A stretch of 64,000 nt of DNA, from contig JBGUUQ010000025.1 of assembly GCA_045133615.1 (NCBI GenBank), positions 3,314 through 67,313 of the forward strand, in the 5' to 3' direction. Position 1 is the stretch's first letter. The number at the start of each line of letters is the position of its first letter. This document shows positions 17,529 through 26,339 of this stretch, piece by piece. The position numbers and the translations under genes are program-made. The notes beneath the pieces are model-generated. The model was not told the DNA's origin, did not search any database, and saw only the letters and a list, made by a program, of their open reading frames with translations. Source of the DNA: M3 sp045133615. Lineage in GTDB: Bacteria > Bacteroidota > Bacteroidia > Bacteroidales > Muribaculaceae.

Positions 17529-18614
17529 ATGGTGGAAACCAACAACAGCACCAATGCATTTACCGAAATTACATACGACAAAGAGGCAAAATCAATAGTT
17601 ATTCCAATAGGAGTAACCGAGATTAAAGATTTTGAGTTTTCCGGTTTTTCAGTCCTTGAAAGCATAACAATTCCTAATACAGTAACTAAAATATGGGATT
17701 ACGCGTTTAAAGACTGTCGTTCTCTTAAAAACGTCATAATACCGGAATCGGTAGATACTATCGGTGAATTTGCCTTCTCTGGTTGTAAATCGCTAAAAAA
17801 TATTATAATACCGGAGTCGATAACGATCATCAGAGAGTCTACGTTCTATATGTGTGAATCTCTTGAAAGTATCACAATACCAAAGTCGGTAAAGGTTATT
17901 GAGAGTATGGTGTTTATCGGATGCCAAGCACTTCAACGCATTTGTGTTGATTCTGATAATCAATATTATTGTTCCATTGATGGAGTGTTATTTTCAAAAG
18001 ATCGCACTTCCATCATATTATTCCCCAAAAAACATCCTCAAGTTCATTATCAAATACCATTTTTTGTTAATAAAATTGAGGATGGAGCGTTCTCATTCAG
18101 CAACCAAAAAAATATTGTAATACCAAATTCCGTCACTTATATCGGTTTTGATGCATTCTATCATTGTGAATCTATACAAAGTATTACAATTCCTGATACA
18201 GTCTCGGAAATTAAGATTGGCACATTCCGTGGTTGTACGTCTCTAAAAGAGATTGTAATACCCAATTCTGTCACCAAAATCAAACGAAATGCATTCTATG
18301 GATGCAAGTCTCTGCAAAACATCATTATTCCGAAATCAGTAAAAGAAATCGAAAAATCTGTTTTCATAGGGTGTACTTCTCTACATAGTATTCACATGCT
18401 ACACAAGAAGCCTCCTAAAAAATTGGTAATTCAAACCTTCGATGACTTCATCTTTGAGAACTGCACCCTATACGTTCCGGGAAATGCACAAAAGAAATAT
18501 CGTAATCATCCGGTATTCGGCAAGTTCCGGTATATCGAAATCGAATCGAAATTGAACCGAAATATCCTCAAAAAATCATGGCTCTGCATCTTAAAATTTT
18601 TACGATCGAAATAG
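17529..18614 (+). CDS. BspA-like leucine-rich repeat protein (LRR_5)
   Basis: This 361-aa protein consists almost wholly of about ten repeats of roughly 23 residues with the pattern SLKNIIIPESVxxIGExAFxGC, the signature of BspA/Treponema-type LRR_5 repeats. It ends with a capping segment and a basic tail (LKFLRSK). No signal peptide is visible, unlike surface BspA proteins, so it may act inside the cell, perhaps as a protein-binding scaffold for its neighbours. Its 3' end overlaps the next gene by 37 bp. The family call is firm; the role is unknown. Confidence 0.85.
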   Translation: MVETNNSTNAFTEITYDKEAKSIVIPIGVTEIKDFEFSGFSVLESITIPNTVTKIWDYAFKDCRSLKNVIIPESVDTIGEFAFSGCKSLKNIIIPESITIIRESTFYMCESLESITIPKSVKVIESMVFIGCQALQRICVDSDNQYYCSIDGVLFSKDRTSIILFPKKHPQVHYQIPFFVNKIEDGAFSFSNQKNIVIPNSVTYIGFDAFYHCESIQSITIPDTVSEIKIGTFRGCTSLKEIVIPNSVTKIKRNAFYGCKSLQNIIIPKSVKEIEKSVFIGCTSLHSIHMLHKKPPKKLVIQTFDDFIFENCTLYVPGNAQKKYRNHPVFGKFRYIEIESKLNRNILKKSWLCILKFLRSK

Positions 18615-19093
18615 AATTCGTTCCAACCAATTCCAATGGGACTGAGGACTATTCTTGTTTTAGAGGGCTATCTGACTCATGTATGAATATTGAAATAGAG
18701 GACAAATATCTCGACAAAACGACTCTCGATACTCTACACAAAAAAGCAATAAGTCAAGAGGCGATGACAAAAACTATAACGCTGAGCAACGATGTTGCGA
18801 GAATTAGAAACTACAAAAACGAGGTTAGCTATTGCTGGCAAATCAATAGCGATGACTTTGACCCCGACAAACTTGAATTTATCAAAACAAACTATCTGTT
18901 CAGTTTTAGAGGGGAACCATTCGATACCAAAAAGCCACTAATTACCGGCATAAAATACGATGGCAATGAATGTACAAGAATCGGATGGACGAGAAAAATA
19001 ACGAGGGATGGAAGAACTATGAAAATAACGGCATCCAAGAGTCAGAAAGGAGGAATCTATGACACGGACGATGATGAAGCGGTAGTCCTCTGA
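18578..19093 (+). CDS. Hypothetical protein, last gene of the BspA-like set
   Basis: I do not recognise this 171-aa protein. It is predicted to be soluble and beta-rich, with paired cysteines and an acidic C-terminus (YDTDDDEAVVL). The start at 18578 lies within the last codons of the BspA-like gene; no other Met occurs before the conserved-looking region, and the frame fits translational coupling. Nothing in the sequence points to an enzyme. Confidence 0.6.
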   Translation: MALHLKIFTIEIEFVPTNSNGTEDYSCFRGLSDSCMNIEIEDKYLDKTTLDTLHKKAISQEAMTKTITLSNDVARIRNYKNEVSYCWQINSDDFDPDKLEFIKTNYLFSFRGEPFDTKKPLITGIKYDGNECTRIGWTRKITRDGRTMKITASKSQKGGIYDTDDDEAVVL

Positions 19094-19186
19094 TTTCTGG
19101 TATAGTTTCCGCTCTATTATCAACCTCATTCGCGAGTGACGCGTTTCATGGAACTAACATTTGTGGCTATATACAAACGACAATAA

Positions 19187-19208
19187 GCTCTGCCGGATTC
19201 GGCAGAGC
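19187..19208. terminator. Hairpin between convergent genes
   Basis: A perfect 9-bp GC-rich stem (19187-19195 with 19200-19208, GCTCTGCCG) with a 4-nt loop lies between the accessory genes and ribBA. The flanks are only moderately T-rich on either strand. Confidence 0.6.
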
Positions 19209-19254
19209 CTATGTTTATGGTGACGCTTTGCGCGTCAGTTGAAACTGCTTTGGT

Positions 19255-20466
19255 TTACACTTGGCCGAGTGTGTGTCCCATGCGCTCTTTCTTAGTGTGC
19301 ATGTAGAAGCGATTGTATTCATTCGGTTCGATTTCGATAGGGATATTTTCCACTACCGTCAACCCATAGCCTTCCAAACCGATGCGTTTCACCGGATTGT
19401 TGGTCATCAATCGCATTTTGGTCACTCCGAGGTGATGCAAAATTTGAGCGCCAACACCATAGTCACGCTCATCGGCTTGATGACCGAGACATATATTGGC
19501 ATCCACGGTGTCCATACCATTCTCTTGGAGTTTGTAGGCCTTCATCTTCTCCATCAGCCCGATACCGCGTCCCTCTTGATTAAGGTAGACCACTACTCCT
19601 TTACCCTCACGCTCAATCATGCGAAGAGCCTTATGGAGTTGCTCGCCGCAATCGCATCGCATAGAGCCGAATATATCGCCTGTAGCACATGATGAGTGTA
19701 CTCTTACCAATACCTCATCATCAGGATTGATTTCTCCCTTTATGATAGCTATATGTTCCAACCCGTTGCTCTTCTGGCGGAACGGAACGAGACGGAAATG
19801 ACCGTATTCGGTAGGCATATCCACCTCAACGCCTTGCTCTACGAGAGATTCCTGCTTCAAGCGATAGGCAATGAGGTCGCTGATCGACACAAGCTTCATG
19901 CCCCATTCGTCGGCACGACGACGCAATTCCGGCAAGCGAGCCATCGAACCGTCATCGCTCATGATTTCCATCAATGCCGCTGCGGGATGTAAGCCTGCGA
20001 GACGCGCGAGATCGACCGCAGCCTCCGTATGCCCTGAGCGACGGAGCACCCCTTTATCCTGAGCATAAAGCGGATTGATGTGTCCGGGGCGACCGAATGT
20101 TTCCGGCTTCGATTCCGGGTCGGCAAGCGCACGAATCGTTGCACAGCGGTCTTGAATCGACACACCCGTAGAGCATCCTTCGAGTTTATCGACAGTCACC
20201 GTAAAGGGAGTACCAAGCATCGACGTATTGTTTTGCACCTGATAGTCAAGTTCAAGCTCCTTGCAACGCGAAATCGTAATCGGTACGCAGAGTACACCGC
20301 GAGCATTTTTGAGCATGAAATTCACTTGCTCCGGAGTGATTTTTTCGGCAGCGACAATGATATCGCCCTCGTTTTCGCGATCTTCGTCATCGACCACTAT
20401 CACCATTTTGCCCTCGCGGAAGTCGGCAATCGCCTCTTCTATCGTATTCAGCTTTATTTGTTCCAT
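19255..20466 (-). CDS. ribBA: Bifunctional riboflavin biosynthesis protein RibBA
   Basis: This 403-aa protein joins 3,4-dihydroxy-2-butanone-4-phosphate synthase (N-terminal half) and GTP cyclohydrolase II (C-terminal half), the two entry steps to riboflavin. The N-terminal half shows the DDEDRENEGD acidic motif. The C-terminal half shows the zinc-binding cysteines in CATGDIFGSMRCDC and the NQEGRGIGL motif. Length and order are normal. It is the second gene after the LptF/G-like permease, 17 bp away on the same strand. No FMN riboswitch is seen in front of it. Confidence 0.97.
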   Translation of the reverse strand: MEQIKLNTIEEAIADFREGKMVIVVDDEDRENEGDIIVAAEKITPEQVNFMLKNARGVLCVPITISRCKELELDYQVQNNTSMLGTPFTVTVDKLEGCSTGVSIQDRCATIRALADPESKPETFGRPGHINPLYAQDKGVLRRSGHTEAAVDLARLAGLHPAAALMEIMSDDGSMARLPELRRRADEWGMKLVSISDLIAYRLKQESLVEQGVEVDMPTEYGHFRLVPFRQKSNGLEHIAIIKGEINPDDEVLVRVHSSCATGDIFGSMRCDCGEQLHKALRMIEREGKGVVVYLNQEGRGIGLMEKMKAYKLQENGMDTVDANICLGHQADERDYGVGAQILHHLGVTKMRLMTNNPVKRIGLEGYGLTVVENIPIEIEPNEYNRFYMHTKKERMGHTLGQV

Positions 20467-20483
20467 ATAGTTGTATCTCTTTA

Positions 20484-22406
20484 TTAGCTTAACGTGTTTT
20501 TGTTCAATAATGTTGTGATTTCATCAGCCACACTGCAAATTAAGCGTATTTCATCCTTAAATTTACGCTGACTGCGCGTACCTGCCAGATATAGCGGAAG
20601 TCCTATCGGGAATAGCACCGCCACAAGATAGCCCAACCATCCGTAGTTGGTGGGATGATACAGCCAAAGACTTCTCAAAATCGGCATATCCATCAACTTG
20701 ATTATCACCATTTTGTCGCGTGAATTTGCCAAATAATCTACTGTATGTTCGAGTTCCGACGACAATCCGTGTATCTCACGACGATTATAACCGTTGCGCC
20801 AGTAGTCTATGTAATTCTGTGTTTTGGCATATCGCTGCAAGAATGCATTGCAGCGCCCTTTCAACGCAGCAAGTTTCTCATGAGCCGTTGCCAAGTCCAC
20901 TTCATCCATTATCACCTCTTTCACATTGAGATGACGAGTCTCATTCTTTCCTATCAGCTTGCGGAAGAAATTAACATAAGCATCACGATTAAACACAGCC
21001 GAGTCGTTCACTGCTTTGTAGGTAAAGAAAATACCTAACGGCAACAACACCGCCGAACTCAACCACATTCCTTGCCATACCTCCACTCTACCCTCTCGCG
21101 CCATCTTATAGCCCGTGTTGTCGATGATATAATAGAAAATAAATAAGAACACCGATATTACGAGAGGCATACCGAGTCCGCCTTTTCGTATGATGGCACC
21201 AAGCGGAGCACCGATAAAGAAGAAGATGATGCAGGCAAACGACAGTGTAAACTTTTTCATCAATTCTATGGCATGGCGTCGCAAAGTCTTACGATCATCC
21301 TTCATCGAATAGCTTTTATACTCGAAGTCTTGTCGATGTCGTTTTGCCTTAGCCAAAGCCTGCTGCTTATAGCTCTTGGCATATCCGGCGCTCGCTCCGG
21401 CAAATATAGAATCGACATTGAGCGGATGCTCAAGCACAACCGGAGCATTCAATTCAGCCGTTTGCTTTCCATCCTTATATTTATACAATTTGTAGGAGAC
21501 ACCGAAATACGACGTTTCTTTCAGAACTTTACCATACACGGCGCCTATCGAGTCAACTCTCAGATTCACCGAATCGATTGTAGCCTGAAGTTCCTCGATA
21601 TTTTTACCCACGTATTGATTTCGCATCGCACCGTCATCCATTCGATTGAAGTTTGCGTCAAACGCCAACATTATCTCCTTGCTATCGAACGATTCACGTC
21701 GATACGGCACATTCTTTTTGGCTGAAGCACCTGCCTGCTCTTTAAGATTCTCGAACGATTCCCCCTGCCACAGTTGCAAAAACAAGTGGGTCTTATCCTC
21801 GGTAAAACTCATTTTACCGGAATCGGCAAGTATGATATTCGCATTATCGAAACCTTTCGACACATCGTATATCATCATTCCATACATCACACCGGTGTCA
21901 CGGTCTTTCTCCTTCACATAAAGATTATAACCCGGTATCTGGTCGTAAAACACCCCTTCGGGAATGTCAAGTTCCGGCGAAGTCTGACGTATCGAATACA
22001 GCAGCGTCCACATCTTTGTCTGGGCAATCGGCAGCACATTGTTTTGGAAGAAAAATGCCCCCACAGCCACAAACACCATCAGCACAATAAGAGGACGCAT
22101 CACTCGCAGCAGCGACACTCCCGACGCTTTCATCGCCGTAAGTTCAAACCGCTCGCCAAGGTTGCCGAATGTCATCAATGAAGCAAGAAGTATAGCCAAC
22201 GGCAAAGCCATCGGCACCATCGTCAATGCCGCATAGAAAAACAGCTCGGCAATCACGGTCACTTCCAAACCCTTTCCTACGAGTTCATCTACATATCTCC
22301 ATAGGAACTGCATCAAGATGATGAAAAGACATATAAAAAACGTCATCAAAAACAGAGGCAGAAAACTCTGTAGCATGAACGTATATAGTCGCTTAATCTT
22401 CAACAT
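20484..22406 (-). CDS. LptF/LptG-family permease with long C-terminal extension
   Basis: This YjgP/YjgQ-family inner-membrane protein should take part in LPS export to the outer membrane with LptB and the LptA-like bridge. Three N-terminal helices, a periplasmic beta-jellyroll region and three further helices are visible. At 640 aa it is much longer than the roughly 360 aa of proteobacterial LptF; after the last permease helix comes about 200 aa with a coiled-coil segment and one more hydrophobic segment. The Met at 22406 (MLKIKRLYTF) is preferred because it begins the first helix as in the family; the frame is open to 22463. A minus-strand TATCTTTG (22435-22442) is a likely -7 box. Confidence 0.9.
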   Translation of the reverse strand: MLKIKRLYTFMLQSFLPLFLMTFFICLFIILMQFLWRYVDELVGKGLEVTVIAELFFYAALTMVPMALPLAILLASLMTFGNLGERFELTAMKASGVSLLRVMRPLIVLMVFVAVGAFFFQNNVLPIAQTKMWTLLYSIRQTSPELDIPEGVFYDQIPGYNLYVKEKDRDTGVMYGMMIYDVSKGFDNANIILADSGKMSFTEDKTHLFLQLWQGESFENLKEQAGASAKKNVPYRRESFDSKEIMLAFDANFNRMDDGAMRNQYVGKNIEELQATIDSVNLRVDSIGAVYGKVLKETSYFGVSYKLYKYKDGKQTAELNAPVVLEHPLNVDSIFAGASAGYAKSYKQQALAKAKRHRQDFEYKSYSMKDDRKTLRRHAIELMKKFTLSFACIIFFFIGAPLGAIIRKGGLGMPLVISVFLFIFYYIIDNTGYKMAREGRVEVWQGMWLSSAVLLPLGIFFTYKAVNDSAVFNRDAYVNFFRKLIGKNETRHLNVKEVIMDEVDLATAHEKLAALKGRCNAFLQRYAKTQNYIDYWRNGYNRREIHGLSSELEHTVDYLANSRDKMVIIKLMDMPILRSLWLYHPTNYGWLGYLVAVLFPIGLPLYLAGTRSQRKFKDEIRLICSVADEITTLLNKNTLS

Positions 22407-22434
22407 CTTTTCTGTGGATAATTTTAATCGCCCG

Positions 22435-22442
22435 CAAAGATA
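22435..22442 (-). promoter_or_regulatory. Likely -7 box of the lptF-like/ribBA operon
   Basis: TATCTTTG on the minus strand lies 29 nt before the chosen start at 22406; the -33 region is not well matched. Confidence 0.5.
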
Positions 22443-22475
22443 CGAAATTCCATCCACATTCACGCTACCTCATCG

Positions 22476-22506
22476 TTGGAAATCTCGGTATTTTGAACTA
22501 AGTTTG
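22476..22506 (+). promoter_or_regulatory. Promoter of sdaA
   Basis: TTG (22476-22478), a 20-bp spacer and TAAGTTTG (22499-22506) lie 24 bp before the sdaA ATG. Confidence 0.75.
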
Positions 22507-22529
22507 CATTACCAAATCACCTGCTAAAC

Positions 22530-23738
22530 ATGAAATCCATAAAAGAATTATATCGTATCGGCACCGGACCATCGAGCAGTCACACTATGGGACCTCGCAA
22601 AGCGGCCGAAATCTTTCTCTCACGCCATCCGGAAGCCGTCGCATTCAATGTCACGCTCTACGGCAGTCTTGCAGCCACCGGACGGGGACACATGACCGAC
22701 CGCGCAATCATCGACACCCTCGAACCTCATGCTCCGGTCACACTCGACTGGCAACCGCATATCTTCCTCCCCTACCACCCCAACGGCATGACATTTCGCT
22801 CGCTCGATGCCTCCGGAACCACAACCGACGAATGGACAGTATTCAGTGTCGGTGGCGGAGCATTGGCTGAAAATGGAGAAAAGCGAAGCGAATCACCAAG
22901 CATCTACGACATGAACAGCATGACCGAGATTCTGGCATGGTGTGAGCGCACAGGTCGCAGTTATTGGGAATATGTAGAGCAATGCGAAGATTCCGATATT
23001 TGGGACTACCTTGCCGATGTATGGTCGGTGATGCGCGACTCCATACACCGAGGTCTCGACCACGAAGGCGTATTACCGGGACCGCTCAATCTCCGCCGCA
23101 AAGCATCCATATATTATATCAAAGCCAACGGCTACCGCGACAATCTCCGCTCGCGCGGTCTCGTATTCGCCTATGCACTCGCCGTAGCCGAAGAAAATGC
23201 TTCCGGTGGTACGATAGTCACAGCTCCCACTTGCGGCTCATGTGGCGTGGTTCCCGCAGTCCTTTATCATCTCAAAGAGAGTCGCGATTTTTCCGACACC
23301 CGCATTTACCGCGCTTTGGCAACAGCCGGACTCATCGGCAATATCGTCAAGCACAACGCATCCATTTCGGGAGCCGAAGCAGGTTGTCAAGCAGAAGTTG
23401 GCGTGGCATGCTCAATGGCATCGGCTGCGGCAAGCCAGCTTTTCGGCGGAAGTCCGGCGCAAATCGAATACGCTGCAGAAATGGGACTCGAACATCACCT
23501 CGGCATGACTTGCGACCCCGTGTGCGGACTCGTCCAAATTCCTTGTATCGAGCGTAACGCCTACGCAGCCGCCCGCGCTCTCGATGCCAACACTTTTTCG
23601 GCTTTTTCCGATGGAATTCATCGTGTATCGTTCGATAAAGTGGTAGAAGTGATGAAACAGACCGGTCACGACCTCCCCTCTCTTTATAAAGAGACCGGTG
23701 AAGGCGGACTTGCGAAAGACTACCATCAAATGCAATAG
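22530..23738 (+). CDS. sdaA: L-serine ammonia-lyase (L-serine dehydratase)
   Basis: This 402-aa single-chain iron-sulfur enzyme converts L-serine to pyruvate and ammonia. The beta-type domain begins IGTGPSSSHTMGP. The alpha-type domain holds TAPTCGSCGVVPA and GAEAGCQAEVG, and CDPVCGLVQIPC supplies cluster cysteines. Both domains are complete. It has its own promoter and no partner gene, and it faces a convergent operon with a hairpin between. Confidence 0.95.
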   Translation: MKSIKELYRIGTGPSSSHTMGPRKAAEIFLSRHPEAVAFNVTLYGSLAATGRGHMTDRAIIDTLEPHAPVTLDWQPHIFLPYHPNGMTFRSLDASGTTTDEWTVFSVGGGALAENGEKRSESPSIYDMNSMTEILAWCERTGRSYWEYVEQCEDSDIWDYLADVWSVMRDSIHRGLDHEGVLPGPLNLRRKASIYYIKANGYRDNLRSRGLVFAYALAVAEENASGGTIVTAPTCGSCGVVPAVLYHLKESRDFSDTRIYRALATAGLIGNIVKHNASISGAEAGCQAEVGVACSMASAAASQLFGGSPAQIEYAAEMGLEHHLGMTCDPVCGLVQIPCIERNAYAAARALDANTFSAFSDGIHRVSFDKVVEVMKQTGHDLPSLYKETGEGGLAKDYHQMQ

Positions 23739-23768
23739 AGGGCGAGTCGGAATATCCGGCTCACCCTC
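23738..23768. terminator. Imperfect hairpin between sdaA and the envelope operon
   Basis: A 13-bp stem with one mismatch and one G-T pair (23738-23750 with 23756-23768, 5-nt loop) lies at the junction of two convergent units. The T-tracts are poor, so it is a weak call. Confidence 0.45.
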
Positions 23769-23793
23769 CATTACGTCAAAATGATATAATTAC

Positions 23794-24390
23794 TTATTCA
23801 GGCAAAATCTCGTAAGCGGTAGACTCAAGATAATAGAACGAAAGATAAGGCTTGCCTTCGAGCGAATCGCGTTCGGCAATACGAATACGATAATCTTTCA
23901 TTCGCTCTGCAACCGTAGTGATATTGCCTTGACCGCGAGCCTGACGCTCAGTGTCGCAACCTACAGCAGCTTCAGTAGTCAATTCGGCTTCTGCCTGTGC
24001 TTGAGCGGCATATTGTTCTTCCATACGCTTCACGGCTGCTTCGTCCACGCGTTCTTCACGAAGGATGCCGGTCACACTGATAGGCTTATGGATAGTTTCC
24101 TTGCTGAACGCACCACCCATTTCAGGAGTTGACTCACAACGCAAAAGTTGGGTATCGTTCGAGCCTAATACAAAAGCCTTTTTACCTCCATGCTTACACA
24201 AATGCGAGCACACACCCTCTATTGTAATGGTCTTACCGACGAGAGAATCGGGATTTGCAAGCACCTCATCCACAGAGATTGCAGCACTTGATTCTGTTGA
24301 AGTTGCATCCTGCTTGGCAGAACCGCCGCAGGAAGTAAGTGACATAGCCAAAACAGCAATTGCCGAAAAAATTTTGATTGATGTTTTCAT
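23794..24390 (-). CDS. Small OB-fold-like lipoprotein, last gene of the envelope operon
   Basis: This 198-aa protein has a lipobox (LTSC, Cys21) and an OB-like beta domain (about 45-110: GKTITIEGVCSHLCKHGGKKAFVLG), as in small periplasmic tRNA_anti-like proteins, followed by a helical Ala/Glu-rich tail. The CSHLCKH motif has two Cys and two His that could bind a metal or heme, which is only a suggestion. It follows the DUF4857 gene by 29 bp on the same strand. The function is unknown. Confidence 0.7.
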   Translation of the reverse strand: MKTSIKIFSAIAVLAMSLTSCGGSAKQDATSTESSAAISVDEVLANPDSLVGKTITIEGVCSHLCKHGGKKAFVLGSNDTQLLRCESTPEMGGAFSKETIHKPISVTGILREERVDEAAVKRMEEQYAAQAQAEAELTTEAAVGCDTERQARGQGNITTVAERMKDYRIRIAERDSLEGKPYLSFYYLESTAYEILPE

Positions 24391-24419
24391 TTCTATAAAG
24401 TTTTTGAAGTTATAATAAT

Positions 24420-25649
24420 TTAATCTTTAAACAGCATAAAAGGTATAAACGAGAATAATCCGAATACCACAGTGACAACCGTGGCTGTTATCGCTTTACG
24501 GCGACAGCGACGATAAACAACAGCCATCGCAATGGCCAACACCACATTTAATATTAACGCCATCCACGACAGATTTAGTACACGCGGATAAGCCCAACAA
24601 TCGGTCGTCGACGTAAATGTCAACTCAAACGGGAATATATAAGCCTCAATTTTCGACAATAACGATTGCTCGTATTCATACGAATATGTGCCGAGCAACG
24701 CATAATCATCATTATCTATGGCATACCATCGTGAGCCTGACTCATTAGAGATTCTAATCGTCCAGTTAAACACATTGCCCATTACGGTGATACGATCTGT
24801 CTGCGGATTATATGAGCCCACGGGAATTTGCGATAGCCTGTAGCTGCCGGCTTCCACTACAAACAACCGATTATCCATATCGACGATAAATCCGAGATTA
24901 CGATGATCAACATTCTCCATAATAAACACCTTTTTGGCTTTCATACCGTCAGGCATCCCTATTTTTCTCATATATGGACGACCGGCCTGCTGCTTTAAAT
25001 GGAATACATCTCCGGCAGCATCGACCATCAGATAACCTTCGTCATACCCCTTTCGAGCCGTAATATTTGCACTGAAATCAGTCAATGGAAATTCAAATCC
25101 TCGCTCAGCAAATATTTTGGAAAATCGGTTGCTGCGCGACTCATTGATAGTATTTGTTGCCATGTCAACCACTTTTACATCGCCATCGAGTATCATCACC
25201 TCTTTAGGGTCCTCAAGTTCGATACGTACCGGCATCGACTCCATCAACGGATACACCTCAGCCTGCTCTTTGTTGATGTCGCGCGGATAGGATTGAAACA
25301 CGAACGATGTCATTTTGAACACTCGCGGCGACACTTCTATACCACAAATCGTATCATCAAGTTGTTCGCGGGCAAGCAATTGTGTATAATACATCTGCGG
25401 CAGAAGCGAATCCCGCTGATTTTTGGTGTACACATTTCTGACCGAGACGCCGTCATCAGCCAAATCATAGATTATCGATTGCTTGTCGGCATCCATTTCA
25501 GTCACCACCCATCGATCGGCAATAGGTGAATACCCCAAATACGGCTCACTGCCCTTATCCGGCAAAATCAGCGAATAAAGCCACGGCAGAAACCAACTGA
25601 GCACCGCAATAGAAAGTGCAATAAGAAAAATACGCGATATTGTTTTCAT
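24420..25649 (-). CDS. DUF4857 membrane protein
   Basis: This 409-aa protein has one N-terminal transmembrane helix (about 7-28), a large periplasmic beta-propeller-like domain of about 310 residues (strands such as KVFIMENVDHRNLGFIVDMDN), and two closely spaced C-terminal helices (about 350-402) with a basic loop between them. It belongs to DUF4857, found in Bacteroidales beside ABC permeases. It starts 3 bp after the permease gene. The layout suggests a periplasmic sensing or substrate-holding part of the ABC system; that is inference. Confidence 0.75.
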   Translation of the reverse strand: MKTISRIFLIALSIAVLSWFLPWLYSLILPDKGSEPYLGYSPIADRWVVTEMDADKQSIIYDLADDGVSVRNVYTKNQRDSLLPQMYYTQLLAREQLDDTICGIEVSPRVFKMTSFVFQSYPRDINKEQAEVYPLMESMPVRIELEDPKEVMILDGDVKVVDMATNTINESRSNRFSKIFAERGFEFPLTDFSANITARKGYDEGYLMVDAAGDVFHLKQQAGRPYMRKIGMPDGMKAKKVFIMENVDHRNLGFIVDMDNRLFVVEAGSYRLSQIPVGSYNPQTDRITVMGNVFNWTIRISNESGSRWYAIDNDDYALLGTYSYEYEQSLLSKIEAYIFPFELTFTSTTDCWAYPRVLNLSWMALILNVVLAIAMAVVYRRCRRKAITATVVTVVFGLFSFIPFMLFKD

Positions 25650-25652
25650 ATT

Positions 25653-26324
25653 TTAATCCTGACGGCCCTCCTTAAACCGATTTACCGAGCAAAACGACAA
25701 TAACGACGTGGCCAACGTCACCACAACCAACAACCACAGCGATGAATTATACGCTTCGGGAGCCGGCTGCATAAAATAGAACGAAATCATCCCAACGCCG
25801 AGCAGCCCAAGCAACACCCGCTGCCGCCATGTACCTTCAAGGCATATAGCAGTCGTAATCATATAGGCGTTGATTCCGCATATATACCAAGGTGCCGACG
25901 TCAGCAATACCCTACTCACCAACTGCGATGCAAGAATCTGCATATCATAGATGGCAATAATCAACATCTGCACTGCAAATATCACAATCAACTCAGCGAT
26001 ACCGGTAAGCAGCATCAACGCCACCAATCGCATCTGAGGATAAGGCAAATGAAGAGTCAGTTTCAAGCGTTTCTGTGCCATTTCGGGAGCCATTTGGGCA
26101 ACACCCACAGCAATACCGATAACCAACGGCACCATCTGCAACACATCTATAAAAGTATTGTCCTTCAAGAGCATAATAAGCCATATATGGTCACATCCCT
26201 TCAACGTAGCCACGCGATTCATACTCATCACGGCATAGACCGCAAAACAAACCGCCACAACCAATGCCACCCAAAACACTCGACGTGTTTTCAGCCATTC
26301 TTTATAAAAAATTGCTTTTGTCAT
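25653..26324 (-). CDS. ABC-2-like transporter permease
   Basis: This 223-aa protein begins with a short amphipathic segment (MTKAIFYKEWLKTRR) and has about six predicted transmembrane helices, the layout of ABC-2-type permeases, although it is somewhat short. It lies 15 bp after the ATPase gene and 3 bp before the DUF4857 gene, and with them it should form an exporter or mechanotransmission ABC complex in the inner membrane. The substrate is unknown. Confidence 0.8.
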   Translation of the reverse strand: MTKAIFYKEWLKTRRVFWVALVVAVCFAVYAVMSMNRVATLKGCDHIWLIMLLKDNTFIDVLQMVPLVIGIAVGVAQMAPEMAQKRLKLTLHLPYPQMRLVALMLLTGIAELIVIFAVQMLIIAIYDMQILASQLVSRVLLTSAPWYICGINAYMITTAICLEGTWRQRVLLGLLGVGMISFYFMQPAPEAYNSSLWLLVVVTLATSLLSFCSVNRFKEGRQD

Positions 26325-26339
26325 TATCGTGAAAGTTTT

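Noticed and set aside
14300..19100. Integrated mobile element or prophage
   Set aside because: No integrase, transposase, direct repeats or tRNA boundary were found at the edges; only the AT-rich composition and broken genes suggest transfer.
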